Shown: positions 40,419 to 49,715 of the stretch, piece by piece
Numbering within the stretch: position 1 is the first letter of the stretch
Layout of the letters: each line of letters opens with the position of its first letter
Source of the DNA: Paradevosia sp036499825
GTDB taxonomy: Bacteria > Pseudomonadota > Alphaproteobacteria > Rhizobiales > Devosiaceae
Length of the DNA stretch: 64,000 bases
Reading direction: 5' to 3'
NCBI GenBank assembly: GCA_036499825.1
Contig: DASYCZ010000049.1
Span: 248,001 to 312,000 of the forward strand
Made by a program: the position numbers and the translations under genes
Notes under the pieces: generated by a model
The model's database searches: none
What the model was told of the DNA's origin: nothing
Seen by the model: only the letters and a program-made list of their open reading frames with translations

Positions 40419-40844
40419 CTATGCCGGCTGCAGCTCGGGCTTGACCTCTTCCAGCTCGATCAGCGTACCGTCGAAATCCTTAGGATGAAGGAACAGTACC
40501 GGCAACCCATGCGCCCCATTCTTCGGCGTGCCGTCGCCCAGCACGCGGGCCCCTTTGGCCTTCAGCCGTTCCGCGGCATCGGCCAGATCGTTCACCTCGA
40601 AGCACACATGGTGCATGCCGCCATCGGGATGTTTCTCGAGAAATTTCAGCAGCGGCGAGTCCGCCCCCAGCGGTTGCATCAACTCCAGCTTGCTGTTTTC
40701 CAGGGCGACGAACACCACCGTTACGCCATGCTCAGGCAGCGCCCTGGGTTCGGAAACCTCGGCGCCCAGGCCGTCGCGATAGCGCGCCGCGGCCACAAGA
40801 AGATCGGGCACCGCGATGCCCACATGGTTGAGGCGTCCGATCAT
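40419..40844 (-). CDS. mce: Methylmalonyl-CoA epimerase
   Basis: Epimerises (S)- to (R)-methylmalonyl-CoA so that the mutase can use it. The 141-residue protein of the VOC fold starts MIGRLNHVGIAVPDL, with the first metal His; DGGMHHVCFEVNDL provides the second His and GTLIELEEV the Glu. It is the last gene of the pccB-pccA-mutase-epimerase run, 34 bases after the mutase. Confidence 0.95.
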   Translation of the reverse strand: MIGRLNHVGIAVPDLLVAAARYRDGLGAEVSEPRALPEHGVTVVFVALENSKLELMQPLGADSPLLKFLEKHPDGGMHHVCFEVNDLADAAERLKAKGARVLGDGTPKNGAHGLPVLFLHPKDFDGTLIELEEVKPELQPA

Positions 40845-40878
40845 TTCACCCTCTTCAAGCAGAAATTTCGATTCAGTT

Positions 40879-43029
40879 TCATCGATTTGAGAGCCTGCCC
40901 TGAATCTGATTCAGAACTTGAAATGCCGCGTCCAGCACATTGGTGCCCGGCCCGAAAATTTCCGCTACCCCAGCCGCGCGCAGGAATGCATAGTCCTGCT
41001 CGGGGACCACTCCGCCGACGATGACGGTGACCTCGCCCAGCCCCCGTGTCCGCAACGCCGTCATCAGTTCCGGCACGAGCGTCTTGTGTCCCGCCGCCAG
41101 CGTCGACACTCCAACCGCGTCGACAACGAGCGCCGCCGCATGCGCCGCCACCTCCACCGCCGTCTCGAACAGGGCTCCCATATGCACCTCGAAACCGAGA
41201 TCGGCGAAGGCCGAAGCAATCACCTTGGCGCCACGGTCATGTCCGTCCTGCCCCATCTTGGCGATGAAGATCGATGGCTTGCGCCCATTGGTCTTGAAAA
41301 ATTCCGTGATGCGTTTTTGCAAAGCCGCATATTCAGCATCGCCCGCATAGCTCTCCGCATAGACCCCGGAAATTACCCGCGTCACTGCCTGGTGCCGCCC
41401 GAACACATCCTCCAGCGCCTGTGAAATTTCCCCCAGCGTCGCCCTTGTCCGCGCCGCCTCGATGGCTGCGGCCAGCAGGTTACCCTCATCCTTGGCGGCG
41501 AACTCGCGCAGGCCCGCCAGCATCGATTGACACCTGGCCTCGTCACGTCTCAAGCGCATGGCGTTGAGCCGCTTGACCTGTTCGTCACGCACCATATCGT
41601 TGTCGATATCGCGCACGTCGAGCTGCGCTTCCTGCTCCAGCCGGTAACGGTTGACACCCACGATGACGTCTTCGCCGCGATCAACTCGCGCCTGCCGAAG
41701 CGCTGCCGCCTTTTCGATTTCGAGTTTGGGCAGTCCCTGCTGTACCGCCCGCGTCATGCCGCCCGCCGCCTCGACCTCAGCGATCAGCGCCCCGGCGCCC
41801 CTCACGAGATCCGCCGTCAGCGCCTCGACATAATATGAGCCGCCCAGCGGATCGACCACGTCCGCAACCCGGCTCTCATGGGTGAGGATCAATTGCGTGT
41901 TGCGCGCGATCCGGCTTGAAAACTCCGTCGGCAGCGCAATCGCTTCGTCGAACGAATTCGTGTGAAGCGATTGCGTGCCACCCAGCACCGCAGCCAGCGC
42001 CTCAATCGTCGTGCGGACGATATTGTTGTGCGGATCCTGTTCGGTGAGGCTCACCCCTGATGTCTGGCAATGTGTCCGCAGCATCTTTGAGCGCGGATCC
42101 GTGGCCCCCAGATCCGTCATGATCTCCGCCCACAGCGTCCGCGCCGCCCTGAGTTTGGCCACCTCCAGAAAGAAGTTCATGCCGATGCCGAAAAAGAAGC
42201 TCAGCCGCGGCGCGAACGTATCGATGGCAAGGCCTTTCTCCATGGCCGCCCGCACATATTCGACGCCATCCGCCAGCGTATAGGCCAGCTCCTGCACCGC
42301 CGTCGCTCCGGCTTCGTGCATGTGATAGCCCGAGATCGAGATCGAGTTGAACCGCGGCATGTGCCGCGCCGTGTGGGCGATCACGTCACCCACGATCCGC
42401 ATCGAGGCCTCAGGCGGATAGATATAGGTGTTGCGGACCATGAACTCCTTGAGAATGTCGTTCTGAATGGTCCCCTCGAGCTGGGCTTGCGTCACGCCCT
42501 GCTCTTCCGCCGCCACGATGAACATGGCCAGCACCGGGATCACCGCCCCGTTCATGGTCATCGATACGCTCATCTTGTCGAGCGGAATGCCGTCGAACAA
42601 CAGCTTCATGTCCTCGACGCTGTCGATGGCGACACCAGCCTTGCCGACATCGCCCGCAACCCGCGGATGATCGCTGTCATAGCCGCGATGCGTGGCGAGA
42701 TCGAACGCCACGCTCAGCCCGCGCTGCCCGCCGGCCAGCGCCTGCCGGTAGAACGCATTGCTCTCCCGCGCCGTCGAAAACCCCGCATATTGCCGGATCG
42801 TCCATGGCCGGTTCGCATACATGGTCGCATAGACCCCGCGCGTAAAAGGCTCCACGCCCGGCATTGCCGCCGCCGCGTCCCCCGGCAAATCCTCCGCAAA
42901 ATACGCCGGCCTGACCGTCACCCCGCCATAATCGCGATCGAGCGCCCCGACCGGCACTTCCCGCAACTCCCCCTGCGCCACCCCGGCCCACCGCGCAAAG
43001 GTCGCCAGCTTGATCTTCCCCTCAGCCAT
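40879..43029 (-). CDS. scpA: Methylmalonyl-CoA mutase, single-chain type
   Basis: A 716-residue B12-dependent mutase that interconverts (R)-methylmalonyl-CoA and succinyl-CoA. The N-terminal TIM barrel has FTRGVYATMYANRPWTIRQ and SVSMTMNGAVIPVLAMFI; the C-terminal cobalamin domain carries the DxHxxG motif KMGQDGHDRGAK near residue 600. A single large chain (not the alpha/beta pair) is standard for this group. A palindromic repeat (43060-43099) lies between it and pccA. Confidence 0.96.
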   Translation of the reverse strand: MAEGKIKLATFARWAGVAQGELREVPVGALDRDYGGVTVRPAYFAEDLPGDAAAAMPGVEPFTRGVYATMYANRPWTIRQYAGFSTARESNAFYRQALAGGQRGLSVAFDLATHRGYDSDHPRVAGDVGKAGVAIDSVEDMKLLFDGIPLDKMSVSMTMNGAVIPVLAMFIVAAEEQGVTQAQLEGTIQNDILKEFMVRNTYIYPPEASMRIVGDVIAHTARHMPRFNSISISGYHMHEAGATAVQELAYTLADGVEYVRAAMEKGLAIDTFAPRLSFFFGIGMNFFLEVAKLRAARTLWAEIMTDLGATDPRSKMLRTHCQTSGVSLTEQDPHNNIVRTTIEALAAVLGGTQSLHTNSFDEAIALPTEFSSRIARNTQLILTHESRVADVVDPLGGSYYVEALTADLVRGAGALIAEVEAAGGMTRAVQQGLPKLEIEKAAALRQARVDRGEDVIVGVNRYRLEQEAQLDVRDIDNDMVRDEQVKRLNAMRLRRDEARCQSMLAGLREFAAKDEGNLLAAAIEAARTRATLGEISQALEDVFGRHQAVTRVISGVYAESYAGDAEYAALQKRITEFFKTNGRKPSIFIAKMGQDGHDRGAKVIASAFADLGFEVHMGALFETAVEVAAHAAALVVDAVGVSTLAAGHKTLVPELMTALRTRGLGEVTVIVGGVVPEQDYAFLRAAGVAEIFGPGTNVLDAAFQVLNQIQGRLSNR

Positions 43030-43059
43030 CGCTCCGCTCCCATGCCGGCAGTCTGCCCA

Positions 43060-43099
43060 CCCTCCCCCTTGTGGGGAGGGCTAGGGAGGGGGTAAGCGG
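43060..43099. repeat. Dispersed palindromic repeat, copy 3
   Basis: CCCTCCCC and GGGGAGGG arms around CTTGT (43060-43080), then CTAGGGAGGGGGTAAGCGG. Nearly identical to 48593-48632 and related to 2488-2527. It lies between the pccA and mutase genes, so it would be inside the transcript and form a hairpin. Confidence 0.75.
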
Positions 43100-43116
43100 C
43101 AGACGCTGCATCGGCC

Positions 43117-45117
43117 TCATACCGCCTCAAACTCCAGTATCACCTCATCCACCGCCAGCACCGCGCCTGCCGTAACGCGCACCTTCGCAACCCGCGCCCG
43201 CTTCTCCGCCTTCAGCACATTCTCCATCTTCATGGCCTCGACCACCGCCAGTGGCTGGCCATCCTCTACGATATCGCCCTCGGCGACATCGATGCGCACG
43301 ATCTGCCCAGGCATCGGGCAGAGGAGGAAGCGGCTCAGGTCCGGTGGCGCTTTCACCGGCATGTATTGCAGCAAGTCAGCGACCCGCGGCGGCAGCACTC
43401 GCGCCATCAGGTCGGCGCCGCGATGCCTTAGGCGCATGCCGCCGGTGACGCGCACGACCTTGAGCCGCAGTACCGTGCCGTCCACGCGCACCCGCGCGAT
43501 GCTGTCGCCCGGCTCCCAGTGCATTTCCACCAGCACCCTTCCGCCCTCGGCATCGTCGAGCCAGAACTCGCTTTGCTTTTCATCGACCTTGAACCGCCAG
43601 CGCCGCGCACCAATCACCACCACGCGCTCTTCGAACCCCTGCGGCAAAGGAGCCGCTCCGCCAAAGCCGCGCCGTTCCATCACATAGCTGGCGCAGCAGG
43701 CGAATGCCGCGATCTGGCTCAGCGTCTCGGCTGCGGGCTCAACCACTCCAAACCCGTTCGGGAACTCCTCGGCGATATAGCCGGTGGTCAACCGTCCTTC
43801 GCGGAAGCGTGTCTGCTCCATCACAGCCGACAGGAACGGCAGGTTGTGCCCAACCCCCTCGACCTCGAACTCGTCGAGCGCCACCGCCATGGTGTCGATG
43901 GCGATCTCCCGCGTCTTGCCCCAAGTACACAGCTTGGCGATCATCGGATCGTAGAACGTCGAAATCTCACCGCCCTCGAACACACCGGTGTCGTTGCGCA
44001 CCGCATGGTCGGGCGTCGTTTCCTCCGCCGGCGGCCGGTAACGCGTCAACCGCCCCACCGACGGCAGGAAATTCCTGTAGGGGTCTTCGGCGTAAAGCCG
44101 GCTCTCGATGGCCCAGCCATCCATCACCACATCAGCCTGGGCGAGCGGCAGTGCCTCGCCCGCCGCCACGCGCAGCATCAGCTCCACCAGGTCGAGCCGC
44201 GTCACCAGTTCCGTCACCGGATGCTCGACCTGCAGCCGCGTGTTCATCTCGAGGAAATAGAATTTGCGGTCCTTGTCGACGATGAACTCCACCGTCCCGG
44301 CACTCTGGTAACCGACGGCCCTGGCCAGCGCCACCGCCTGCGCCCCCATCTCCGCCCGCATCTGGGTGTCGAGAAACGGCGATGGCGCCTCCTCGATCAC
44401 CTTCTGGTTGCGTCGCTGGATGGAGCATTCGCGCTCGCCCAGATGAATGACATTTCCGAAACTGTCGCCCAGCACCTGGATTTCGATATGCCGGGGCTCG
44501 GTAACGAACTTCTCGATGAAGATGCGGTCGTCCCCGAACGACGCCAGCGCTTCCGAGCGGCTGCGCTCAAACCCCTCGCGCGCCTCGGCATCGTCATGGG
44601 CAATCCGCATGCCCTTGCCGCCGCCGCCTGCCGAAGCCTTGATCATTACCGGATAACCGATCTGCCGCGCGATCCGCACCGCCGCCTCGGCATCCGCGAT
44701 CAGGCCCATATGCCCGGGCACCGTCGAAACCCCAGCCTCGGCCGCGATGCGCTTGGAGGTGATCTTGTCCCCCATCGCCTCGATCGCCTTCACCGGCGGC
44801 CCCACGAACACCATGCCCGCCTTGCCGAGCGCCGCCGCAAACGCCGGATTTTCGCTCAGAAACCCATAGCCCGGATGCACCGCCTCGGCGCCGCTGGCCT
44901 TGCACGCCGCCACGATCTTCTCGATCGACAGATAGGAATCCCGCGCCGCGGACCCGCCGATGGAGACGGCCTCGTCGGCCATCCGCACATGCAGCGCTTG
45001 CGCATCCGCATCGGAATAGACCGCGATGGTCCTGATGCCGAGCATCTTCGCCGTCTTGATCACCCGGCAGGCAATCTCGCCCCGATTGGCAATGAGCAGA
45101 GAATTGAACAATGCCAC
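43117..45117 (-). CDS. pccA: Propionyl-CoA carboxylase alpha subunit (biotin carboxylase + BCCP)
   Basis: A 666-residue subunit with biotin carboxylase (residues 1-450), a linker domain, and a biotin carrier domain at the end. Visible are LIANRGEIACRVIKTAKMLG, VHPGYGFLSENPAF, ATP-grasp GGGGKGMRIAHDD, and the biotin site VVEAMKMEN with the lysine at about 631. Together with PccB it makes (S)-methylmalonyl-CoA. The start is GTG at 45117. It follows the HXXEE gene by 4 bases. Confidence 0.95.
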   Translation of the reverse strand: MALFNSLLIANRGEIACRVIKTAKMLGIRTIAVYSDADAQALHVRMADEAVSIGGSAARDSYLSIEKIVAACKASGAEAVHPGYGFLSENPAFAAALGKAGMVFVGPPVKAIEAMGDKITSKRIAAEAGVSTVPGHMGLIADAEAAVRIARQIGYPVMIKASAGGGGKGMRIAHDDAEAREGFERSRSEALASFGDDRIFIEKFVTEPRHIEIQVLGDSFGNVIHLGERECSIQRRNQKVIEEAPSPFLDTQMRAEMGAQAVALARAVGYQSAGTVEFIVDKDRKFYFLEMNTRLQVEHPVTELVTRLDLVELMLRVAAGEALPLAQADVVMDGWAIESRLYAEDPYRNFLPSVGRLTRYRPPAEETTPDHAVRNDTGVFEGGEISTFYDPMIAKLCTWGKTREIAIDTMAVALDEFEVEGVGHNLPFLSAVMEQTRFREGRLTTGYIAEEFPNGFGVVEPAAETLSQIAAFACCASYVMERRGFGGAAPLPQGFEERVVVIGARRWRFKVDEKQSEFWLDDAEGGRVLVEMHWEPGDSIARVRVDGTVLRLKVVRVTGGMRLRHRGADLMARVLPPRVADLLQYMPVKAPPDLSRFLLCPMPGQIVRIDVAEGDIVEDGQPLAVVEAMKMENVLKAEKRARVAKVRVTAGAVLAVDEVILEFEAV

Positions 45118-45121
45118 CGCC

Positions 45122-45721
45122 TCACCCCATCCTGCGTCTGTTGGCCATCACATATCCGACGATAGCCCCATGCACGGCGATTGCCACAACCAGGCCCAGC
45201 GCCTGGAAGCCGAGCCCGACGCCAGGCGCTGTGCTCACCGTCCACAATCCCCAAAGGCCCGCCGGCAAAAACAGCACCACGGCGGTAATGAGGCCCGGAT
45301 TGTACCGCCGCATGGCTAGCGCCTGCCCGATATGGGCCACGGCATTGATGAGGACCAGGTAAATCCCGATCAGCCCAAACCCGATATTCACCGCCGCAGC
45401 CAGCCAGATCGAAACAAGGTTGAGCCCCCCAACCCCCGGCACATTGATCCAGAAGATCGCTACCGCCGGCAGCACCTCCCTGCCTCCGCCGATCTCCGCC
45501 GTCACAAACCGGCCAAACCTGTCGTCCGCATGCTCCTCGAACTGATGCAGCATATAGATAGGCAGTTGCACCACCACGGCGATCAACGCTGCCGGCCAAT
45601 TTCCGACAAACAGCGGCAACAGTGCGATGAGCAACAGGCCGGCCAGCGACCATCCGTAAACCCAGTCCTGAACCAGATGGGCCCCTAACGTCCGCTTCGT
45701 CATCGTCCCGCCAGTCGTCAT
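45122..45721 (-). CDS. HXXEE-domain membrane protein
   Basis: A 199-residue integral membrane protein. The motif LHQFEEHADDRFGRF places HxxEE after the second of about five hydrophobic helices, the mark of the PF13787 HXXEE family, a group of unknown function. The ATG at 45721 overlaps the stop of the truncated macrodomain ORF (ATGA) and has an AAGGA box inside the repeat; a second ATG at 45703 is possible. It separates pccB from pccA, an unusual insertion. Confidence 0.85.
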   Translation of the reverse strand: MTTGGTMTKRTLGAHLVQDWVYGWSLAGLLLIALLPLFVGNWPAALIAVVVQLPIYMLHQFEEHADDRFGRFVTAEIGGGREVLPAVAIFWINVPGVGGLNLVSIWLAAAVNIGFGLIGIYLVLINAVAHIGQALAMRRYNPGLITAVVLFLPAGLWGLWTVSTAPGVGLGFQALGLVVAIAVHGAIVGYVMANRRRMG

Positions 45722-45981
45722 TTCCTTCCCCCCTGTGAGGAGGGACTAAGGGTGGTGGCGGCTTCCGGTCGCAGCCGCGGCTCCGGCGGGACCCTATCCT
45801 CCCCACCGCCGGTCACCCTCCCCCTTGCGGGGAGGGCTGGGGACCGGGTGCGGTTCCGCTCCCGACCTTGAATGGCGCCGTCAACACCGCCTCCACCCAA
45901 GAGTGAACTGTTGGCCGCGTTCACGATGGCGTCGACGTCGAGTTTGGCAATATTCCCAACATGCAAGGTAAGCCTCGTCAC
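45718..45981 (-). pseudogene. Macrodomain (ADP-ribose/OAADPr hydrolase) gene, truncated
   Basis: The first 38 residues (GTG at 45981, overlapping the pccB stop as GTGA) read TRLTLHVGNIAKLDVDAIV then NAANSSLLGGGGVDGAIQ, an unmistakable macrodomain N-terminus. Immediately after GAIQ the frame enters a G/C-rich palindromic repeat region and reads Arg/Pro-rich sequence to a stop at 45718. The remaining roughly 130 residues of a normal macrodomain are absent. The gene was coupled to pccB before its loss, so the deletion or replacement occurred at the repeat. Confidence 0.85.
45724..45853. repeat. Dispersed palindromic repeat, copies 4a and 4b
   Basis: Two related units, 45724-45750 (arms CCTTCCCC/GGAGGGACTAAGGG, degenerate) and 45814-45850 (arms CCCTCCCCC/GGGGAGGG around TTGC, followed by CTGGGGACCGGGTG). 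They fill the space where the rest of the macrodomain gene should be. Confidence 0.65.
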
Positions 45982-47510
45982 AGCGGTATGTTTCCGTGCT
46001 TTTTCGCCACCACCGCCGCCCTCTTGCCTTTCAACGTCTCGAACGCCCGTGTCACCCGGCGTTTCGTCTCGCTTGGCAGGATCACGTCATCCACAAATCC
46101 TCGCTCCGCCGCCGCGAACGGATTGGCAAAGCGCCCCTCATATTCCTCTGTGCGCGCCGCGATCTTGCCCTTGTCGCCCAGCTCCGACCGATAAAGGATT
46201 TCCGTCGCCCCCTTGGCTCCCATCACGGCGATCTCGGCGCTCGGCCAGGCATAGTTCACATCGGCGCGGATATGTTTTGAGGCCATCACGTCATAGGCTC
46301 CCCCATAGGCCTTGCGCGTGATGACCGTCACCTTGGGCACCGTTGCCTCCGCATAGGCGAACAACAGCTTCGCCCCGTGCTTGATGATGCCGCCATATTC
46401 CTGCGCCACGCCGGGCAGGAATCCCGGCACATCCACCAGCGTCAGGATGGGGATATTGAAGCAGTCGCAAAAGCGTATGAAGCGGGCCGCCTTCTTGGAG
46501 GCATTGATATCGAGGCACCCCGCCAGCACCAGCGGCTGATTGGCCACAACCCCTACCGTGCTGCCATTGAGCCGGATGAAACCGGTTAAGATGTTCCCGG
46601 CATGCGCCGTCTGCAGCTCAAGGAAATCCCCCTCGTCGGCGATCTTGAGCACCACTTCGCGCATGTCATAGGGCTTGCTGGCGCTATCCGGGATGATCGT
46701 ATCGAGGCTCGCCTCGCTCCGCTCGACGGTGTCGTTGACCGCCACTACGGGCGCCTTGTCACCGGCGTTGAGCGGCAAGAAGTCGAACAACCGCCGGACT
46801 TCCAGGAGCGTCTCGATATCGTTCTCGAACGCCGCATCCGCCACCGACGACAGCTTGGTATGCGTCGACGCCCCGCCCAGTTCCTCCTGCGTGACGATCT
46901 CATTGGTGACGGTCTTCACCACATCCGGCCCGGTCACGAACATATAACTCGTGTCCTTGACCATATAGATGAAGTCGGTCATCGCCGGCGAATACACGGC
47001 GCCCCCCGCGCATGGCCCCATGATCACCGAAATCTGCGGAATGGCGCCCGATGCCTGTACATTGCGCCAGAACACCTCGGCATAACCGCCCAGCGAGGCC
47101 ACGCCCTCCTGGATCCGCGCCCCGCCGCTGTCGTTGAGTCCGATCACCGGCGCGCCGTTCTGCACCGCCAGATCCATGATCTTGCAGATCTTCTGCGCAT
47201 GGGTCTCGCTCAGCGAGCCCCCGAAGACGGTGAAATCCTGCGAGAACACATAAGTCAGCCGACCGTTGATCTTGCCCCAGCCGGTCACCACGCCATCGCC
47301 TGGAATGACGGTCTCGTCCATGCCGAAATCCGTTGCCCGGTGCGTGACGAACATGTCGTATTCTTCGAAGCTGCCCTGGTCGAGCAACACCTCCAGCCGC
47401 TCGCGCGCCGTAAGCTTGCCCTTTCCATGTTGCGTGTCGATGCGCTTCTGCCCGCCGCCCAGGCGAGCCTGCGCACGCTTTTCCTCCAGCGCCATGACGA
47501 TCTTCTGCAT
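45978..47510 (-). CDS. pccB: Propionyl-CoA carboxylase beta subunit
   Basis: The carboxyltransferase subunit of propionyl-CoA carboxylase (510 residues). Visible are HGKGKLTARERLEVLLDQGS, FVTHRATDFGM, NDSGGARIQEGVASLGGYAE, DVPGFLPGVAQEYGG and KAYGGAYDVMASKH, in family order. I start it at ATG 47510 (MQKIVMALEEKR) with a GGGAGGG box. It is the first gene of the propionate run; a macrodomain remnant and an HXXEE gene intervene before pccA. Confidence 0.95.
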   Translation of the reverse strand: MQKIVMALEEKRAQARLGGGQKRIDTQHGKGKLTARERLEVLLDQGSFEEYDMFVTHRATDFGMDETVIPGDGVVTGWGKINGRLTYVFSQDFTVFGGSLSETHAQKICKIMDLAVQNGAPVIGLNDSGGARIQEGVASLGGYAEVFWRNVQASGAIPQISVIMGPCAGGAVYSPAMTDFIYMVKDTSYMFVTGPDVVKTVTNEIVTQEELGGASTHTKLSSVADAAFENDIETLLEVRRLFDFLPLNAGDKAPVVAVNDTVERSEASLDTIIPDSASKPYDMREVVLKIADEGDFLELQTAHAGNILTGFIRLNGSTVGVVANQPLVLAGCLDINASKKAARFIRFCDCFNIPILTLVDVPGFLPGVAQEYGGIIKHGAKLLFAYAEATVPKVTVITRKAYGGAYDVMASKHIRADVNYAWPSAEIAVMGAKGATEILYRSELGDKGKIAARTEEYEGRFANPFAAAERGFVDDVILPSETKRRVTRAFETLKGKRAAVVAKKHGNIPL

Positions 47511-47702
47511 AAGCCCTCCCCGCTGCCCGGCCTGCCGGATCGGCCGAGCGATCAAAAGCTATCATCGGGCCTGATACTGTGAAAGCGCGGCAGCGCAAGG
47601 AATTAACGGCTAAGCATGGCAGGCCGGAAAGGGCTCACAACACGGTCGACGGTGGGGTGAAGGGATCTGGCGGCGGGCGCCGACATAAGCGAAGCCGGTC
47701 CC

Positions 47703-48488
47703 TCACACCGTCTTCAGCATGCCCCCATCGACGAAATAGGTCGATCCTGTCGAATAGGTCGCCTTGTCCGAGCACAGGAACACGAAAAAATTTGCCAGTT
47801 CCTCCGGCGTGCCGAACCGCTTCATCGTCGCATATTCATCCGCCACGCCCTGCAGATGCGCCTGATAGCCGTCCTCGCCCGCCAGTTGCCGCGCCGTCTT
47901 CACCCAGTCGGGCGTAAGGATCAGGCCCGGATTGATGCAGTTGACCCTGATGTTGTCGCCCACCACTTCCGTCGACAGCGTCTTGGAAAACATCATCAGC
48001 GCCGCTTTGGTGGTGTTGTAGATCGGCTCGTACCACAGTGGCTGCACGGCGCAGATCGAGGCGTTGTGCAGCACGACGCCGCCGCCCCGCTTCTTCATCT
48101 GCGGCACGATTCCACGCGCCAGCCGGACGGCCGCCATCACATGCAAATCCCAGTAATATTGCCACTTTTCGTCCGTGGCTTCCTGAATGGTTTCGTTCGA
48201 GCCGGTCCCGGCATTATTGATGAGGATATCCGCCCCGCCGAATGCCTTGTGCGCCCCGGCGATCACCGCCGCGCAACCATCAGCCGTAGCCACATCCGCC
48301 GCGACCCCGTGGATCAGCACGCCATACCTGTCCGCCACGCGCGAGGCCTCGGCATCGACCCGCTCGCGATCCCGGGCCACCATCACGATATTGGCCCCCT
48401 CCGCCGCCAGCCCCTCGGCGACCGCCAGCCCGATCCCCACCGTCGCACCAGTAATCACCGCTACCTTGTCGCGCAGTCCCAGATCCAT
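47703..48488 (-). CDS. SDR-family oxidoreductase
   Basis: A 261-residue classical short-chain dehydrogenase. Visible are VITGATVGIGLAVAEGLA (TGxxxGIG), NNAGTG, the catalytic Ser in NASICAV, YNTTK as the YxxxK motif, and PGLILTPDW. It uses NAD(P)H; the substrate is unknown. As the last gene of the importer-dehydrogenase run, it probably acts on a sugar or polyol intermediate. It is separated from the dehydrogenase gene by a palindromic repeat region. Confidence 0.9.
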   Translation of the reverse strand: MDLGLRDKVAVITGATVGIGLAVAEGLAAEGANIVMVARDRERVDAEASRVADRYGVLIHGVAADVATADGCAAVIAGAHKAFGGADILINNAGTGSNETIQEATDEKWQYYWDLHVMAAVRLARGIVPQMKKRGGGVVLHNASICAVQPLWYEPIYNTTKAALMMFSKTLSTEVVGDNIRVNCINPGLILTPDWVKTARQLAGEDGYQAHLQGVADEYATMKRFGTPEELANFFVFLCSDKATYSTGSTYFVDGGMLKTV

Positions 48489-48525
48489 ATAGTCCTCCTG
48501 AAATTCATGGGAGCGGCTCCCCTGG

Positions 48526-48632
48526 CCCTCCCCACAAGGGGGAGGGTTTCACCCTGCGTCCGTGCCGGGATCGAGCCACAATCTCGATGCCACCCTCCCC
48601 CTTGTGGGGAGGGCTAGGGAGGGGGTGAGCGG
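48526..48632. repeat. Dispersed palindromic repeats, copies 5a and 5b
   Basis: Unit 5a (48526-48546) has arms CCCTCCCC/GGGGAGGG around ACAAG; unit 5b (48593-48613) has the same arms around CTTGT, followed by CTAGGGAGGGGGTGAGCGGC. 5a is close to the reverse complement of 5b, so the two point in opposite directions, framing a 46-base spacer. The 5b unit and tail match 43060-43099 closely. Confidence 0.75.
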
Positions 48633-48646
48633 CAAACGCAACTGCT

Positions 48647-49696
48647 TCAGTCCGGCATCCTTATCTGCAGCTTTACGTCCGTCGGACGTGCCTCCACCGC
48701 TCGGTCGAACGCCGCCACCGAATCCTTGAAATCAAACGTCTCCGAGATCAGCGGCTTCAGATCCACCCGCCCCGATGCCATCAGGTTGATGGCCCGGTCA
48801 TATTGGTGCGCGTAGCGGAAAACCGTCTCGATCCGCACTTCCTTGGTGGAGGCCGTCGACACATCGAACCCCACGGGATCGACCGGCAGCCCGACCGCCA
48901 CGATGGCGCCGCCCGGCCGCGGCAGGTCCATGATGGTCTCCCACGCCTTGGGCGAACCCGAGCATTCGAACACCAGGTCAGCGCCCCAGTCGTCGGTCAA
49001 CCGCTTCACCTCGGCGACGATGCTCTTCTCGCGGATATTGACAGGGATCACCCCCTGATACTGCGCCGCGATGTCGAGCTTGGGCTGTGCCAGGTCCGCA
49101 ACGATCGCCCGCGCGCAGCCGCCCGCCAGCGCCGCGATGGCCACCATCGTGCCGATCGGCCCGGCCCCCAGCACCACTGCCGTATCGCCGGGAGTGATCC
49201 GTGCCTTGGTGGCCGCCTGCATGCCCACCGCGAACGGCTCGACCATGGCGCCTTCTGCAAAGCTCACATTGTCCGGCAGCTTGAACGTGTAGTTGGCCGG
49301 ATGCACCACTTCGGGTGTCAAAACACCATGGATCGGCGGCGTCGCCCAGAACGTCACCGCCGGATCGATATTGTACAGTCCCAGCCGCGCTGCCCGCGAA
49401 TTCGGGTCCGGAATCCCCGGCTCCATGCAAACCCGGTCACCGACCGCGAGATGGGTGACACCCGCCCCGACCGCGACGATAATCCCCGCTGCCTCATGCC
49501 CCAGCACCATGGGCGCATTGACCACGAACGGCCCGATCCGCCCATGGGTGTAGTAATGCACATCAGATCCGCACACCCCCACGGTGTGCAGCTTGATCTT
49601 CACCATTCCGGGGCCGACCGCGAGCGGCAGGTCGATCTCGCGGAGCTTCAACTCGTGCTGGCGTTCGAGCACGAGGGCGGGAACAAGGGTCATCAT
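48647..49696 (-). CDS. Zinc-dependent polyol dehydrogenase (xylitol/sorbitol type)
   Basis: A 349-residue medium-chain dehydrogenase close to xylitol and sorbitol dehydrogenases, oxidising a polyol to a ketose with NAD. Catalytic zinc Cys lies in GVCGSDVHYYTHG, the GHEAAG His follows, and the Rossmann loop is LGAGPIGTM. The four cysteines of the structural zinc are absent from the PGIPDPNSRAARLGLYNID segment, as in sorbitol/xylitol enzymes. It is 19 bases after the ATPase gene, in one operon with the importer. Confidence 0.9.
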   Translation of the reverse strand: MMTLVPALVLERQHELKLREIDLPLAVGPGMVKIKLHTVGVCGSDVHYYTHGRIGPFVVNAPMVLGHEAAGIIVAVGAGVTHLAVGDRVCMEPGIPDPNSRAARLGLYNIDPAVTFWATPPIHGVLTPEVVHPANYTFKLPDNVSFAEGAMVEPFAVGMQAATKARITPGDTAVVLGAGPIGTMVAIAALAGGCARAIVADLAQPKLDIAAQYQGVIPVNIREKSIVAEVKRLTDDWGADLVFECSGSPKAWETIMDLPRPGGAIVAVGLPVDPVGFDVSTASTKEVRIETVFRYAHQYDRAINLMASGRVDLKPLISETFDFKDSVAAFDRAVEARPTDVKLQIRMPD

Positions 49697-49715
49697 GGGC
49701 CTCTTTGTGGAAAGG

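Noticed and set aside
45841..45900. CRISPR-like spacing of the G/C-rich repeats near 45.8 kb
   Set aside because: Only two related units with unequal, non-spacer-like separation and no cas genes.
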